From assembly GCF_946221635.1 (NCBI RefSeq), contig NZ_CAMIHB010000009.1, positions 1-64,000 of the forward strand: 64,000 bases of DNA. The letters are read 5' to 3'. Of the stretch, positions 8,249 through 16,870 are shown one piece after another. Numbering within the stretch: position 1 is the first letter of the stretch; every line of letters starts with the position of its first letter. The DNA comes from an uncultured Rhodoferax sp. (GTDB taxonomy: Bacteria; Pseudomonadota; Gammaproteobacteria; Burkholderiales; Burkholderiaceae_C). The translations under genes and the position numbers were made by a program. The notes below the pieces were generated by a model that was not told the origin of the DNA, made no database searches, and saw nothing but the letters and a program-made list of their open reading frames with translations.

Positions 8249-8636
8249 GCGCTTGCTTGTGGCAGAGGATCAAGCCATCATACGGAAACTGATTCGCATG
8301 ACATTGCAGATGGCCGGCTATGAAGTGTTTGAAACGAACAATGGCGTGGACGCTGTGATCCAGGCGCAGGCGCTGAATCCGGATCTCATCCTGCTTGATG
8401 TGATGATGCCCGGAGAAATTGACGGCATTGAAGCTTGCCGCCGTCTGCGCCAGGATGCCCGTATGCGCGATGTGCCGATCGTCATGCTCAGCGCCAAAGG
8501 CCAGCTTGCAGATCAGGACGCGGGAATGGAAGCCGGCGCCAATGACTATGTGGTCAAGCCATTTGAACCGGCAGTGTTGGTCCGGGTTGTTCAGAACCTG
8601 ACAACTTCGGGTCCGTCGCCAAATGTTCGGCGCTAG
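8241..8636 (+). CDS. Stand-alone CheY-like response regulator
   Basis: 131 residues, a single receiver with AEDQ at the N-terminus, D53 in LLDVMMPG, S near 82 (VMLSAKG) and K near 104 (VVKPF). There is no output domain, so it signals by protein contact or serves as a phosphate carrier or sink. It overlaps the previous gene by 8 bases and the following kinase gene by 14 bases, indicating tight co-translation. The nearest partner is the kinase encoded immediately downstream. Confidence 0.92.
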   Translation: MAKRLLVAEDQAIIRKLIRMTLQMAGYEVFETNNGVDAVIQAQALNPDLILLDVMMPGEIDGIEACRRLRQDARMRDVPIVMLSAKGQLADQDAGMEAGANDYVVKPFEPAVLVRVVQNLTTSGPSPNVRR

Positions 8637-10845
8637 TCTCAGGATCAATTCGGGTTTGTCGCACCTGAGTCTGCGCAAGCAGGTCTTTCTTCTCGTGCTG
8701 CTTATCACCATCATGGCAGGGGCCGTGATGGCGGTCTTCGGAAAGCAGCAGGCGCGTGATGCCACACGCGAGGAGGCTGAGCTGCGGGCCAAGGCCCTGG
8801 CGGATGTCGCAGCGCTGTTGGTCGTGGATCATCTGCAGGCGGGGGAGGACGCGCGGCTGAAGGCCGTGCTGTCTGGCTTGATGGATGGATCGAGCATCCA
8901 AAGAATAGAAATTCGGGATACGCGGCGCAACCGTGTATTGACCTTTGCCTGGCCGAAACGCCCGGATGGCATGGCGACGGGTGCGCGTCCATTGTCGATG
9001 GAGATCGCTTCGCAGGGGGTGCTGACGGAACGATTGGGTCAAGTGCGGCGCCCGGTGGAGGTGAACTGGGAAGGCGAGACGCAGCTATGGGTGACACGTC
9101 CCTTGGGAAAAGACCCGGAGGGCGATTTTCTGGGTGTGGTGCTTTCGGATTCCGATATCGAGAACCATGAGAACGGAGTAATGCGCGACCAGCTCCTTCT
9201 CGGGCTCGGCTTCACATTGCTCACGTCACTCACCCTGTATTGGTTGCTGAGTCGCACGCTTCAGCCAGTGGCGCATTTGGCGCGCCACATGCGCCACTAT
9301 CGGGGGGAAGAGGGCGATACCTGGCATGGACATGCGAGTAGCCGGGAGGTCGAGGAAATCGCTTCCGCGTACGAGTCCATGCGCTTGCGTCTCCAGCAGC
9401 AGATGCAAATCATGCGCGTGGGGCGGGAGCTGCTGTCTGCCATCCTCGAAACAGCGCCGAGCGGCGTTGTCGTCGTGAATGGCGAAGGCCGTGTTCGCAT
9501 GGCCAATCGTGTCGCACGCCGGCAATTCCTCATAGCGGGTGGTCAAGACCAGGGGGAGAGTGGCCCCCTCATTGAATGGTTGCTTCCGGAGCTGGGGGAC
9601 AAGCTCAAGGCGACCTATCGCGCGGATGCCCAGGAGGACGCCCAAGGTTGGCGCACGATTGCGCAGTCGTTGAATGGTGAGCGTTTCGTGGCACAGGTTC
9701 ACATGGCCGCTCTCACTGTGGAGGGGTGGCCGGATCACGTCCTTTCGGTGCGGGACATCACCCGCGAGGTCGAAAGCAGCCGGCAAATAGAGCTTCGCAC
9801 GCAACGCCTCAACTCGGTGCTGGAGCTGAACACCGAGGGCGTGGTACTTTTCTCTGCCCAGCGTCAGTTGGTGTACCTGAATCCCCAGATGCGCACGTAT
9901 CTGGCGGACCTTGAAAGCAGCTACCTGAGCAATCTTCCGCTCCAGGCACTGGAGCGGATGCTGTGTGACACCAGCACCCGGACGAGACCCTATATCCCGA
10001 TCGATGAGATGGCGCCACCCGTGCCACTGACGTTTGCGCTGGCGGGAAATCCGGAGCGGGTTTTGACCCGGACTTGGCGGCAAACCCAGGGCGGCGACAA
10101 CGAATTGGTGATGTTCTTTCAGGACATCACTGAGCAAGAAACCGTGGCACGCATGAAGAGTGAGTTTCTCAGCTCGGCGGCCCACGAACTGCGTACACCG
10201 CTGACCAGCATTCTTGGCTTCAGCGACCTCATGCTGCAGCACGAAATCTCCGGGGAGGAACAGCAAGAACTGTTGCAGACCATCCGCGACCAGTCTGCAT
10301 TGCTGGTCAACATCATCAATGAAATGCTGGACCTGTCTCGGATTGAGTCACGCCAGGGCCAGGATTTCTCTCCGTGCGCCTGCTCCGTCCAGCAAGCGTG
10401 CCGCCTCGCAGCGTCCAGTGTGCGTTTTCCCGGCGATACCCGTGAAGTCGTGCAAGGACACGACGATCCACATCTTCAGGCCTGGGTCGATCCCGAGAAG
10501 CTGCACCAGGTGCTGATCAACTTGCTCTCCAACGCCTACAAGTTCTCACCGGGTGGCGGCGAGATTGCCGTGGGCACGCGCCGCGAAATCCGCGGCGGAC
10601 AGGAAATGGCGGTGATTGAAGTGCGTGACCATGGGATGGGAATCTCGGCTGACGTGCTGGAGCACGTTTACGAGCGGTTTTTCCGGGCAGACAAATCGGG
10701 GCATATTCCCGGCACCGGACTGGGCCTAGCATTGGTCAAGCAAATCGTGGAGCTGTCGGGCGGAAGTGTCCACATCACGAGTACGGTGGGGCTCGGGACC
10801 ACCGTCACCGTCGCCTTACCCTTGGCTCCCAGGGCCAGCACCTGA
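8623..10845 (+). CDS. Membrane sensor histidine kinase (HAMP, PAS, HisKA, HATPase)
   Basis: 740 residues. Transmembrane segments at about 20-39 and 190-210 enclose a roughly 150-residue periplasmic domain. A HAMP-like linker and two PAS-like regions (the first around ETAPSGVVVVNGEGRV, the second around ELNTEGVVLFS) lead to HisKA with AAHELRTPLTS (H524) and HATPase with HQVLINLLSNAYKFS, DHGMGIS and GTGLGLALV. It has no receiver or Hpt of its own. The start overlaps the preceding receiver gene by 14 bases, so receiver and kinase are made together. It is the last gene of the operon 6843-10845 and is followed by a bidirectional hairpin terminator. Confidence 0.92.
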   Translation: MFGASLRINSGLSHLSLRKQVFLLVLLITIMAGAVMAVFGKQQARDATREEAELRAKALADVAALLVVDHLQAGEDARLKAVLSGLMDGSSIQRIEIRDTRRNRVLTFAWPKRPDGMATGARPLSMEIASQGVLTERLGQVRRPVEVNWEGETQLWVTRPLGKDPEGDFLGVVLSDSDIENHENGVMRDQLLLGLGFTLLTSLTLYWLLSRTLQPVAHLARHMRHYRGEEGDTWHGHASSREVEEIASAYESMRLRLQQQMQIMRVGRELLSAILETAPSGVVVVNGEGRVRMANRVARRQFLIAGGQDQGESGPLIEWLLPELGDKLKATYRADAQEDAQGWRTIAQSLNGERFVAQVHMAALTVEGWPDHVLSVRDITREVESSRQIELRTQRLNSVLELNTEGVVLFSAQRQLVYLNPQMRTYLADLESSYLSNLPLQALERMLCDTSTRTRPYIPIDEMAPPVPLTFALAGNPERVLTRTWRQTQGGDNELVMFFQDITEQETVARMKSEFLSSAAHELRTPLTSILGFSDLMLQHEISGEEQQELLQTIRDQSALLVNIINEMLDLSRIESRQGQDFSPCACSVQQACRLAASSVRFPGDTREVVQGHDDPHLQAWVDPEKLHQVLINLLSNAYKFSPGGGEIAVGTRREIRGGQEMAVIEVRDHGMGISADVLEHVYERFFRADKSGHIPGTGLGLALVKQIVELSGGSVHITSTVGLGTTVTVALPLAPRAST

Positions 10846-10895
10846 GTCGCGGCGCTTGTGGGCGCCGCAGCGGGTCCAAACGCGGAATGCAAAAC

Positions 10896-10917
10896 GCCAC
10901 CGCAAGGGTGGCATTTT
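10896..10917. terminator. Bidirectional hairpin terminator
   Basis: GCCACC (10896-10901), a 5-base loop, GGTGGC (10907-10912), then ATTTTC on the plus strand and TTTTGC on the minus strand. It lies between the convergent kinase gene (ends 10845) and the small gene ending at 10937. Confidence 0.75.
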
Positions 10918-10936
10918 CAAGTAAGCGTGCGCTGGC

Positions 10937-11230
10937 TTATTGGGCTTGGGCTGCCAGTGCGGCGCGTTCCACGCGGTCGGCCATGGCATACAGGTCCTGG
11001 GCAAAGCCCGCGTCCTTGGCGAGCATGGCCTCATCGGCCATGGCGCGCAGGTTGGCGGCCTCCTCAAAAGCCGTCAGTTCCTTGGCCACCACGGGAGCGC
11101 TCTGGAAAGCGCTGTTCCACAGGGCGACGGCCAGGTTGTTGGCCGAAACAGCCAGTGCGCGCAGGGCTGCGCCCACGTTGTGGCGGGTGTCTTGGGCAAA
11201 AGGGGCGGTGCTCAGTGTGGTGGTACTCAT
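10937..11230 (-). CDS. Small conserved-type hypothetical protein, helical
   Basis: 97 residues, Ala-rich (MSTTTLSTAPFAQDTRHNVGAALRALAVSANNLAVALW..), without signal peptide or membrane segment; it reads as two or three amphipathic helices. I do not recognise a family. It is supported as a real gene by GGAG-like bases (AGGAG on the minus strand near 11237-11242), by a strong sigma70 promoter at 11266-11294 with a palindrome in its spacer, and by a terminator at its 3-prime end. It stands alone between divergent and convergent neighbours, so context gives no function. Confidence 0.7.
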   Translation of the reverse strand: MSTTTLSTAPFAQDTRHNVGAALRALAVSANNLAVALWNSAFQSAPVVAKELTAFEEAANLRAMADEAMLAKDAGFAQDLYAMADRVERAALAAQAQ

Positions 11231-11265
11231 GGCGGCTTCTCCTGAAAACGACTATGTTGCAGTGC

Positions 11266-11294
11266 AGTATAGGGTAAACCCTAGGTTTTCTCAA
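11266..11294 (-). promoter_or_regulatory. Strong sigma70 promoter with palindrome in the spacer
   Basis: On the minus strand TTGAGA (11289-11294), a 17-base spacer and TATACT (11266-11271). The spacer contains TAGGGT-TT-ACCCTA (11270-11283), an inverted repeat with perfect 6-base arms that would place a bound repressor between -35 and -10. It drives the small gene at 10937-11230. Confidence 0.75.
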
Positions 11295-11464
11295 GCCGCT
11301 TAGGCCCAAGCCCCTAATTTGTCGTTTTTTCCCCCACCACGGGCGGTCTCGCCATTGGAAAAGGGGCTCGGTAGTAGCCCGCTCACAGTGTGCAAGGCGC
11401 TGGGGCACAATGCCCCGGCCATGTGCAGTGCATGGCCACCGTGCGTCACTTTCCGGAATCCTCT

Positions 11465-12439
11465 ATGTCCATGCTGAAGAAACTTCTTGCCGCGGCCGGA
11501 TTGGCCCTGGCCATCCTGCCCGCCGTCCAGGCGCAAGGCGTGTATCCCAACAAATCCATCCGTCTCATCGTTCCGTTCCCGCCCGGGGGTGGTACGGACA
11601 TCCTCTCCCGCCTGATCGCCCAGAAACTGACGGAGGTGGACAAATGGTCCGTGGTGCCGGACAACCGTGCCGGCGCAGGCGGCACCATCGGCATCACCGA
11701 GGCGGTGAAGGCCGCGCCCACGGGCTACGACATCGTCATGGGCCAGAAGGACAATCTGGTCGTTGGCCCTTGGCTGTACGGCAACCTGCCCTGGGACCCG
11801 ACCAAGGACCTCGTGGCCGTAGCCCATGTGGCGTACACGCCTGTGGTGATTGCCACCAGTGCCAACTCCAAGTTCAAGACCCTCGCTGACGTGGTTGCCG
11901 CCGCGAAGGCTGCGCCCGATGCCATCACCTATGGTTCACCCGGCAACGGCACCACCATCCACCTGGCCGGCCACCTGTTCGAGAAGGCAGCCAACATCAA
12001 CATCCGCCACATTCCCTACAAGGGTTCCAACCCCGCGCTCATGGACGCGCTGGCAGGCAATGTGGATCTGCTGGTGTCGTCCGTGCCCTCGGCCATGGCC
12101 CAGATCAAGGCCGGCAAGCTGCGCCCCCTGGCCGTGACCTCGGCGGTGCGCAGCAGCTCGTTACCTGACGTGCCCACGGTGGCGGAGTCCGGCTACAAGG
12201 ACTTCGACGTGAGCACCTGGTACGGTGTGTTTGCGCCCGCTGGCACCCCCGCCAACGTGGTCACCACGCTCAACACCGAAATCAACAAGCTGCTGGCCAA
12301 CCCGGAGATCAAGGCCGCCATCCAGGCCCAGGGCGCCGAACCCGTGGCCATGAAGGTGGACCAGTTTGCCAGCCTGCTCAAGGCCGACTACGCCAAGTGG
12401 AAGGGCATCGTCCAGTCCTCGGGCGCCAAGGTCGAGTAA
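11465..12439 (+). CDS. Tripartite tricarboxylate transporter substrate-binding protein (TctC/Bug family)
   Basis: 324 residues from ATG 11465, which gives a signal peptide (MSMLKKLLAAAGLALAILPAVQA-Q). The mature protein has the family marks YPNKSIRLIVPFPPGGGTDILSRL at the N-terminus, then RAGAGGTIG and PYKGSNPALMDALAGNVDLL. These periplasmic proteins bind carboxylates or other small acids for TctAB-type transporters. No TctA or TctB gene is beside it, the common situation for orphan Bug proteins in Burkholderiales, so the ligand is unknown. It converges on the YhgE/Pip gene. Confidence 0.93.
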   Translation: MSMLKKLLAAAGLALAILPAVQAQGVYPNKSIRLIVPFPPGGGTDILSRLIAQKLTEVDKWSVVPDNRAGAGGTIGITEAVKAAPTGYDIVMGQKDNLVVGPWLYGNLPWDPTKDLVAVAHVAYTPVVIATSANSKFKTLADVVAAAKAAPDAITYGSPGNGTTIHLAGHLFEKAANINIRHIPYKGSNPALMDALAGNVDLLVSSVPSAMAQIKAGKLRPLAVTSAVRSSSLPDVPTVAESGYKDFDVSTWYGVFAPAGTPANVVTTLNTEINKLLANPEIKAAIQAQGAEPVAMKVDQFASLLKADYAKWKGIVQSSGAKVE

Positions 12440-12460
12440 GACCGCAGGCGCGCGGTCGGC

Positions 12461-14392
12461 TTACAGGTCGACGGCCGGCCGCAGCGCTGCCGCTTTGACG
12501 AAGCGCCAGCGCCCCAGCACCATGGCCAGCAGCGTGGCGACCAAGCCAGACGCCGCCACATAGGCCAGGGGATGCATCCACTGGCCATCAAAGGCACCAA
12601 ACAGGCTGGCCTTGATCGCGCGTACCACCCAGGTCATGGGTAGCCAGGGGCTGATCTGCGCGAACATCCCGCCGCTCAGCTCCACCGGCATGACCCCGCC
12701 GGACGAGGAGATCTGCACTGCCAGCAAGACCATGGCCAGGGCCTTGCCCGCATCGCCCAGGGCCTTGGTCAGCATCAGCACAATGGCCAGAAAACTCAGG
12801 CCCGACACCATCAGCGTCAGCACCAGGGCAGGCATATTGGCCACCTGCATGGTCAGCACCTGCTGCACCGCCAGCCCCAGCAAGAGGGATTGCACCACCA
12901 CCACGCCGGCGGGTAGCGCCATCTTGCCCAGCATCTGGGTTGGGCGCGAGAAATGCTGGGCGCGCCGCGGCAGCGTGCGGACGTGGATGAGGAAGGCCGC
13001 AATGCCCGCGCCCAGCCACAACGCTGCGGGCAGGATGTTGGGCGCAAAGCCGCTGCCGTTGTTGGATACCGGTGCGCTGAGTTCAATCACCGGCTCCACC
13101 GAACTGGCCATGCCGGCCGCACTGCCGCCGGGCGTGTCCAGCGCAGTGGGCAGGGAGTTGGCCAGCAGGTCGAGGCCAGCCGACAGGCTTTGCGAGCCGT
13201 TGTTGACCTTCTGCAGGCCGTCGCTCAGGGCCTGGTTGCCGTTGGTGACGGACTGGGCGCCGCGGTTGAGTTCGTCGAGCTGGCTGTCTTCGGGGAGCTT
13301 GCCTACTGCGGTGCGTATGCCGCCGGTGAGGGCGCGCATGCCACTGGTCAGGGTGCCCACGCCGGCGCTGACCTTCTCGGCCCCCTCAGCCAGCTGGCGC
13401 TGTGCACCGCTGGCGGTGCGCAGGCCATCGTCGAGCTGGCCTACTCCGCGGGCCAGTTCGCTGGCGTTGTCCTTCACGCGGGCGGACACCAGCAGGCTGC
13501 CGTTGGCCTCCTCCTGAAAACCGTTCACCGCTTCGCGGATCTTCTGGGAGCCGGTCTGCAGTTCGTCCAATCCACGCGTCAGTTCGCCATGGCCCGCAGC
13601 CAGGGCCTCGGCACCGTTCCTGAGGCGGTTGAGTTCTGAATTGTGCGGTCGCCGTGCGTCCATGGTGCGCAGGCCGTTACCGAGCTGGCGCATGCCATCG
13701 GTGAGCTGCTCCACACCGCCCTGCAGGCGGCCGGCACCATTCGAGAGCATCCTGGCAGCGCTGGCCGCGTGCTCGGTGCCGTTTTTGAGCTGCTCGGCGC
13801 CGAGGCGGAGTTGCTGCACGCCGGCGCGCAGTTGGTCCACGCTGTGCTGGGAGCCCGCAGCCGTGCTCAGCACCAGGGTCCAGCGCCGTTCGTTGAGACT
13901 TTCGTTCACCTCATGTCCCAGTTCGGTGGCGAACTGGCGCGCAATGACAGCCGTTTCGTAATTGTTGCCTTCGGCGCTGTAGATCACCAGCTTGCCGCCA
14001 CCGGGGCGCGCGCCAGGAATCGCGTTGGAGCTGAAGTCCTTGGGGATGATGAGCGCAAAGGCCAATTGGCCTTGGCGCACCTTGTGTCGGGCCTCTTCGG
14101 CGTCGTGCAGATCCACATAGCCGAAGCGGCTGCTGCTGCGCAGCTTGGTGACCACCTGCCAGCCCACGTTGAACACGTGGTCGCGGTATTCCACGCCCTC
14201 GTCCAGATTGACCAGTGCCACCGTCAGGGCCTGGGTGTTGGCGGCGGGGTCCCAGACGCTGAAGAGGTAGATCAAGGCATACAGCGCGGGCAGCATCATG
14301 ATCGCGGCGGTGGCGACCAGCATCTTGGGATAGCGCGCAAAGGTGCGCAACTCGCTGCGGACGATGTAGTGGATCTGCTGGAACGGTGTCAT
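12461..14392 (-). CDS. YhgE/Pip-family membrane protein (ABC-2 type)
   Basis: 643 residues from ATG 14392; a GTG at 14407 is possible and neither has a clear ribosome site. The N-terminus has one membrane segment (ATAAIMMLPALYALIYLF) and a large external domain. The middle is a long helical array with the repeated pattern L..G...L..G (about 240-440), typical of YhgE/Pip proteins. The C-terminus has five or six membrane segments of ABC-2 permease type. The family includes phage-infection protein and ESX-associated and T7SS-like exporters in Gram-positives; in Gram-negatives the role is mostly unknown. No ATPase gene is adjacent. Product class is clear, substrate is not. Confidence 0.87.
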   Translation of the reverse strand: MTPFQQIHYIVRSELRTFARYPKMLVATAAIMMLPALYALIYLFSVWDPAANTQALTVALVNLDEGVEYRDHVFNVGWQVVTKLRSSSRFGYVDLHDAEEARHKVRQGQLAFALIIPKDFSSNAIPGARPGGGKLVIYSAEGNNYETAVIARQFATELGHEVNESLNERRWTLVLSTAAGSQHSVDQLRAGVQQLRLGAEQLKNGTEHAASAARMLSNGAGRLQGGVEQLTDGMRQLGNGLRTMDARRPHNSELNRLRNGAEALAAGHGELTRGLDELQTGSQKIREAVNGFQEEANGSLLVSARVKDNASELARGVGQLDDGLRTASGAQRQLAEGAEKVSAGVGTLTSGMRALTGGIRTAVGKLPEDSQLDELNRGAQSVTNGNQALSDGLQKVNNGSQSLSAGLDLLANSLPTALDTPGGSAAGMASSVEPVIELSAPVSNNGSGFAPNILPAALWLGAGIAAFLIHVRTLPRRAQHFSRPTQMLGKMALPAGVVVVQSLLLGLAVQQVLTMQVANMPALVLTLMVSGLSFLAIVLMLTKALGDAGKALAMVLLAVQISSSGGVMPVELSGGMFAQISPWLPMTWVVRAIKASLFGAFDGQWMHPLAYVAASGLVATLLAMVLGRWRFVKAAALRPAVDL

Positions 14393-14532
14393 TGTGTGTA
14401 GTGCCACGGCAGCGCTGCCTGGTGTCCCTGTCGAAAACCATTGTCGCTCAAGGCCGGCAGCGGTGGGTTACTGGGGGGTAACACGGCGGCGGTGCCATCC
14501 CGGGGGACAAGCGGGCGCCATCCGCCGCGGCG

Positions 14533-15660
14533 TCAGGGGGAGCTTTGCAAGTAACGCGCCACAAAGCGGCGGTCTGCCCATTCCTTGAGCCAGGTAATGG
14601 GGCGGCCCTGGGCCGCGTAGGTGCCCCAGCCGGCCAGGGCCTGCTGGGTGCCGCCAAACAGCAGGTGCAGGGCATGGGCCTCGCTGCGGCTGGCATGCAG
14701 GTGGCCGCCGGTGGTGGCCGCCGGCAGGTTGCGCACCAGCGCCAGGCTGTTGTCGGTCACGGCAAACACCTGGGGGTGGCTGGTGCTGCGCTGGTAATGG
14801 TCGGTGGCGATCTGGCCTTGCGCAGTCAGGGCCAGTGCGCTCTGCGCTTGCCAGGCCGGGACCTGGCCTTCAATGGCCAGCATGGGTACGTCGCAGGCCA
14901 GACGCGCGCCGCAGCCCAACTGCACCTCGTCGGCCTTGAGCCCGACGGCACGGTCGTAGAGCACGGTGATGCGCTGGGCCTTCATGGTGGCGATGAGGCG
15001 CTGCTGCAAGGGGCTGGGTGTGGTGGCCCCATCCGCCAGCGGGCCGGCGACCAGCGTGACGGCGCTGTTGCTCAGACGCTGGCGCACCGCCAGGGCCAGT
15101 TCCATGGCGGCAGTGCCGGTGCCCACAATCGCCACGCGCAGCGCGCGCGAGCCAGCCAGCTCGCAGACCCGGGGCCAGAGCGAGGAAAAGGTTTCCAGCG
15201 GATGCACAAACAGGCCGTATTCGCGGGCACCCGGAATATCGGCTTCAATCTGCTCGCGGTTCTGCACCGGGCCGGTGTTGACGGAGAGCCAGTCGTAATG
15301 CTGGGTGCTGCCATCGTCGAGCTGCAGGGTCTGGGTGCGGGCGTCCAGCGCCTTGACGCTGCGCTGCAGCCAGCGGATGCCGGCGCGTCGCACCAGCGGC
15401 TCCAGCGGAATGGCGCACTCGTCCAGCGTATAGCGGCCGGCCACAAAGCCGGGCAGCATGCCGGGGTAGATGCTGCGCGGGTGGGGCGCGATCAGGATGA
15501 TGCGCATCTCCGCCAGCGGATGGGCGGCCAGGTTGGCCAGCACCTGCAGATTGGCCATACCGCCCCCCAGCAGCACCAGCTGGCGTGGCTGGTAGCCGCG
15601 CGCCTCGGCGCTGGGGGCCGGGTCCCCATGGTTCTTGAGATGCGCAGCCAGAGCGTTCAT
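14533..15660 (-). CDS. FAD-dependent pyridine nucleotide-disulfide oxidoreductase family protein
   Basis: 375 residues. The N-terminal Rossmann motif is LVLLGGGMANLQVL, followed by LIAPHPRSIYPGMLPGFVAGRYTLDE, close to the FAD-binding module found alone or fused to SelD and to type II NADH dehydrogenases. A second nucleotide-binding motif, VAIVGTGTAAMELAL, lies near 185. The usual redox-active Cys pair is not evident, which favours an NDH-2 or SelD-associated type. No selD gene is in the window. It is followed after a short gap by the TlpA gene in the same direction. Confidence 0.85.
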   Translation of the reverse strand: MNALAAHLKNHGDPAPSAEARGYQPRQLVLLGGGMANLQVLANLAAHPLAEMRIILIAPHPRSIYPGMLPGFVAGRYTLDECAIPLEPLVRRAGIRWLQRSVKALDARTQTLQLDDGSTQHYDWLSVNTGPVQNREQIEADIPGAREYGLFVHPLETFSSLWPRVCELAGSRALRVAIVGTGTAAMELALAVRQRLSNSAVTLVAGPLADGATTPSPLQQRLIATMKAQRITVLYDRAVGLKADEVQLGCGARLACDVPMLAIEGQVPAWQAQSALALTAQGQIATDHYQRSTSHPQVFAVTDNSLALVRNLPAATTGGHLHASRSEAHALHLLFGGTQQALAGWGTYAAQGRPITWLKEWADRRFVARYLQSSP

Positions 15661-15727
15661 GCTGCTATTGTTTCATGAGTGGACCGGGCTTGACAATCAA
15701 GCGTGGCAAGCCTTCGACCCAGGGGCG

Positions 15728-16261
15728 TCAAGGGAGCAAATCGGCCACGCTGTCCCAGACTTCGGGCGCCAGCCGGCCCTCAAAGCGCTGCAGGATTTTT
15801 CCGTTTCGGTCCACCAGCAGGGTCAGGGGCAGGCGCTGGCCGGCAGGCAGCGCCTCCCGCAGCCGCAGCGACAGCCAGTTTCTGGTGGGCATCAGGGTTT
15901 TGGCCACCAAGGCTTCGTAGCGGGTCCAGTCTTCGGTGCGGGCGTCGGCGTTCACGGCCAGCAGGGCGAAGGGCTTGCTCTGCCAACCATTCGCGTTCGC
16001 GCGCAGTTCCGGCAGGCTGTCGCGGCAGACGGCACAGGCCGTGGACCAGACAAAGACCACCAGCACCTGCCCCCGCAGTCGATCCACCGCCAGGGGGCGG
16101 CCGGCCGCATCCACGGCGTCCAGCTTGAGCGCCTCGCCCTTCTGCCAGGGCGGGTTGCCCGTCTGGGCATGGACCAGTGCGCTGGCAAGGGACAGCAGTA
16201 CGAGTACGGATACCCACAGCGCCAAGCGTGCGGAAAACAGTGGAGGGCAAAACCTTGTCAT
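15728..16261 (-). CDS. TlpA-like periplasmic thioredoxin-fold protein
   Basis: 177 residues from ATG 16261, chosen because it gives a proper signal peptide or anchor (ARLALWVSVLVLLSLASALVHA). The thioredoxin-type motif is STACAVCRDS with C76 and C79, then a cis-Pro region LPLTLLVDRNGK. Such proteins reduce or oxidise periplasmic disulfides, often for cytochrome c assembly or stress defence. The tryptophan usually before the CxxC is replaced by Ser-Thr-Ala. Upstream on the same strand is a Rieske protein gene. Confidence 0.88.
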   Translation of the reverse strand: MTRFCPPLFSARLALWVSVLVLLSLASALVHAQTGNPPWQKGEALKLDAVDAAGRPLAVDRLRGQVLVVFVWSTACAVCRDSLPELRANANGWQSKPFALLAVNADARTEDWTRYEALVAKTLMPTRNWLSLRLREALPAGQRLPLTLLVDRNGKILQRFEGRLAPEVWDSVADLLP

Positions 16262-16366
16262 GGGGGGAGTACCGGGGTAGGGGGGCAGCCGCCTGGCGGG
16301 CTGCCTATCGGTCGGGCGGTGCTGCAAATTCTTACAGCGGGTCCGCACGCTGGGGGCCGGGGGCCT

Positions 16367-16774
16367 TCAACCGGATGGCTGGGCGACCAGGATCTGCCCC
16401 TGCGCGTCGATCTGCACCGGGATGGGCAGCAGACCGGCGCCATCGCATTCCCCACCCAAGCAACGGCCATCGCTCCAGCGGTAGTGCGCGTAGTGCACAT
16501 TGCAGGTGATCCGGACGTGGGGCTGGTAGATCAGCAATTCCTGTCGGGCCGCCAGCGGAACGCCGAAGTGTGCGCAGCGATTGACGAAGGCCTGGGCGTG
16601 CGCACCGCTACGCAGCAGCAGATAGCGAAACGGCGGCGCGCCCGTCTCTGCGCCTGCCGCCGGCAGCTCCACCATGGTCGCGCTGCCATCCGCCAACGCA
16701 TGCAGTGCGCCCAGCACTGTTCCGGGGGCCGGGGCGTTGGGGACTTCATGCCAGTGCTGGGGATCGGTGCTCAT
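16367..16774 (-). CDS. Small Rieske-type [2Fe-2S] protein
   Basis: 135 residues with a Rieske cluster motif: C67-x-H69 (CAHFG) and C91-xx-H94 (CNVHYAHY). It lacks a signal peptide or membrane anchor, so it is a cytosolic ferredoxin-like Rieske protein rather than a bc1 subunit. The segment SDGRCLGGECDGAGLLPIPV after the second motif is typical of dioxygenase-type Rieske ferredoxins. No oxygenase alpha subunit is next to it; the phytanoyl-type dioxygenase at 17854 uses non-haem iron without Rieske. The electron acceptor is unknown. Confidence 0.87.
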   Translation of the reverse strand: MSTDPQHWHEVPNAPAPGTVLGALHALADGSATMVELPAAGAETGAPPFRYLLLRSGAHAQAFVNRCAHFGVPLAARQELLIYQPHVRITCNVHYAHYRWSDGRCLGGECDGAGLLPIPVQIDAQGQILVAQPSG

Positions 16775-16810
16775 GGGGGGCTGTGGCAGGCGTCATTCGA
16801 TATAAAAGTG

Positions 16811-16857
16811 GGCTCTAGCCCCCGCCGATTGTGCGCGAATAGCTATGAAAGATATAG
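16811..16857 (+). repeat. Dispersed 45-60 bp repeat, copy 2
   Basis: CTCTAGCCCCCGCC followed by TGTGCGCGAATAGCTATGAA and ATATAGC. It lies between the Rieske gene (start 16774) and the end of the araC-type gene (16871), outside coding sequence. Confidence 0.8.
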
Positions 16858-16870
16858 CGCATTGCGATGC

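Noticed and set aside
14533..15660. Assignment as SelD or NADH dehydrogenase Ndh
   Set aside because: Only the FAD module is present; no SelD kinase domain and no Ndh membrane anchor.
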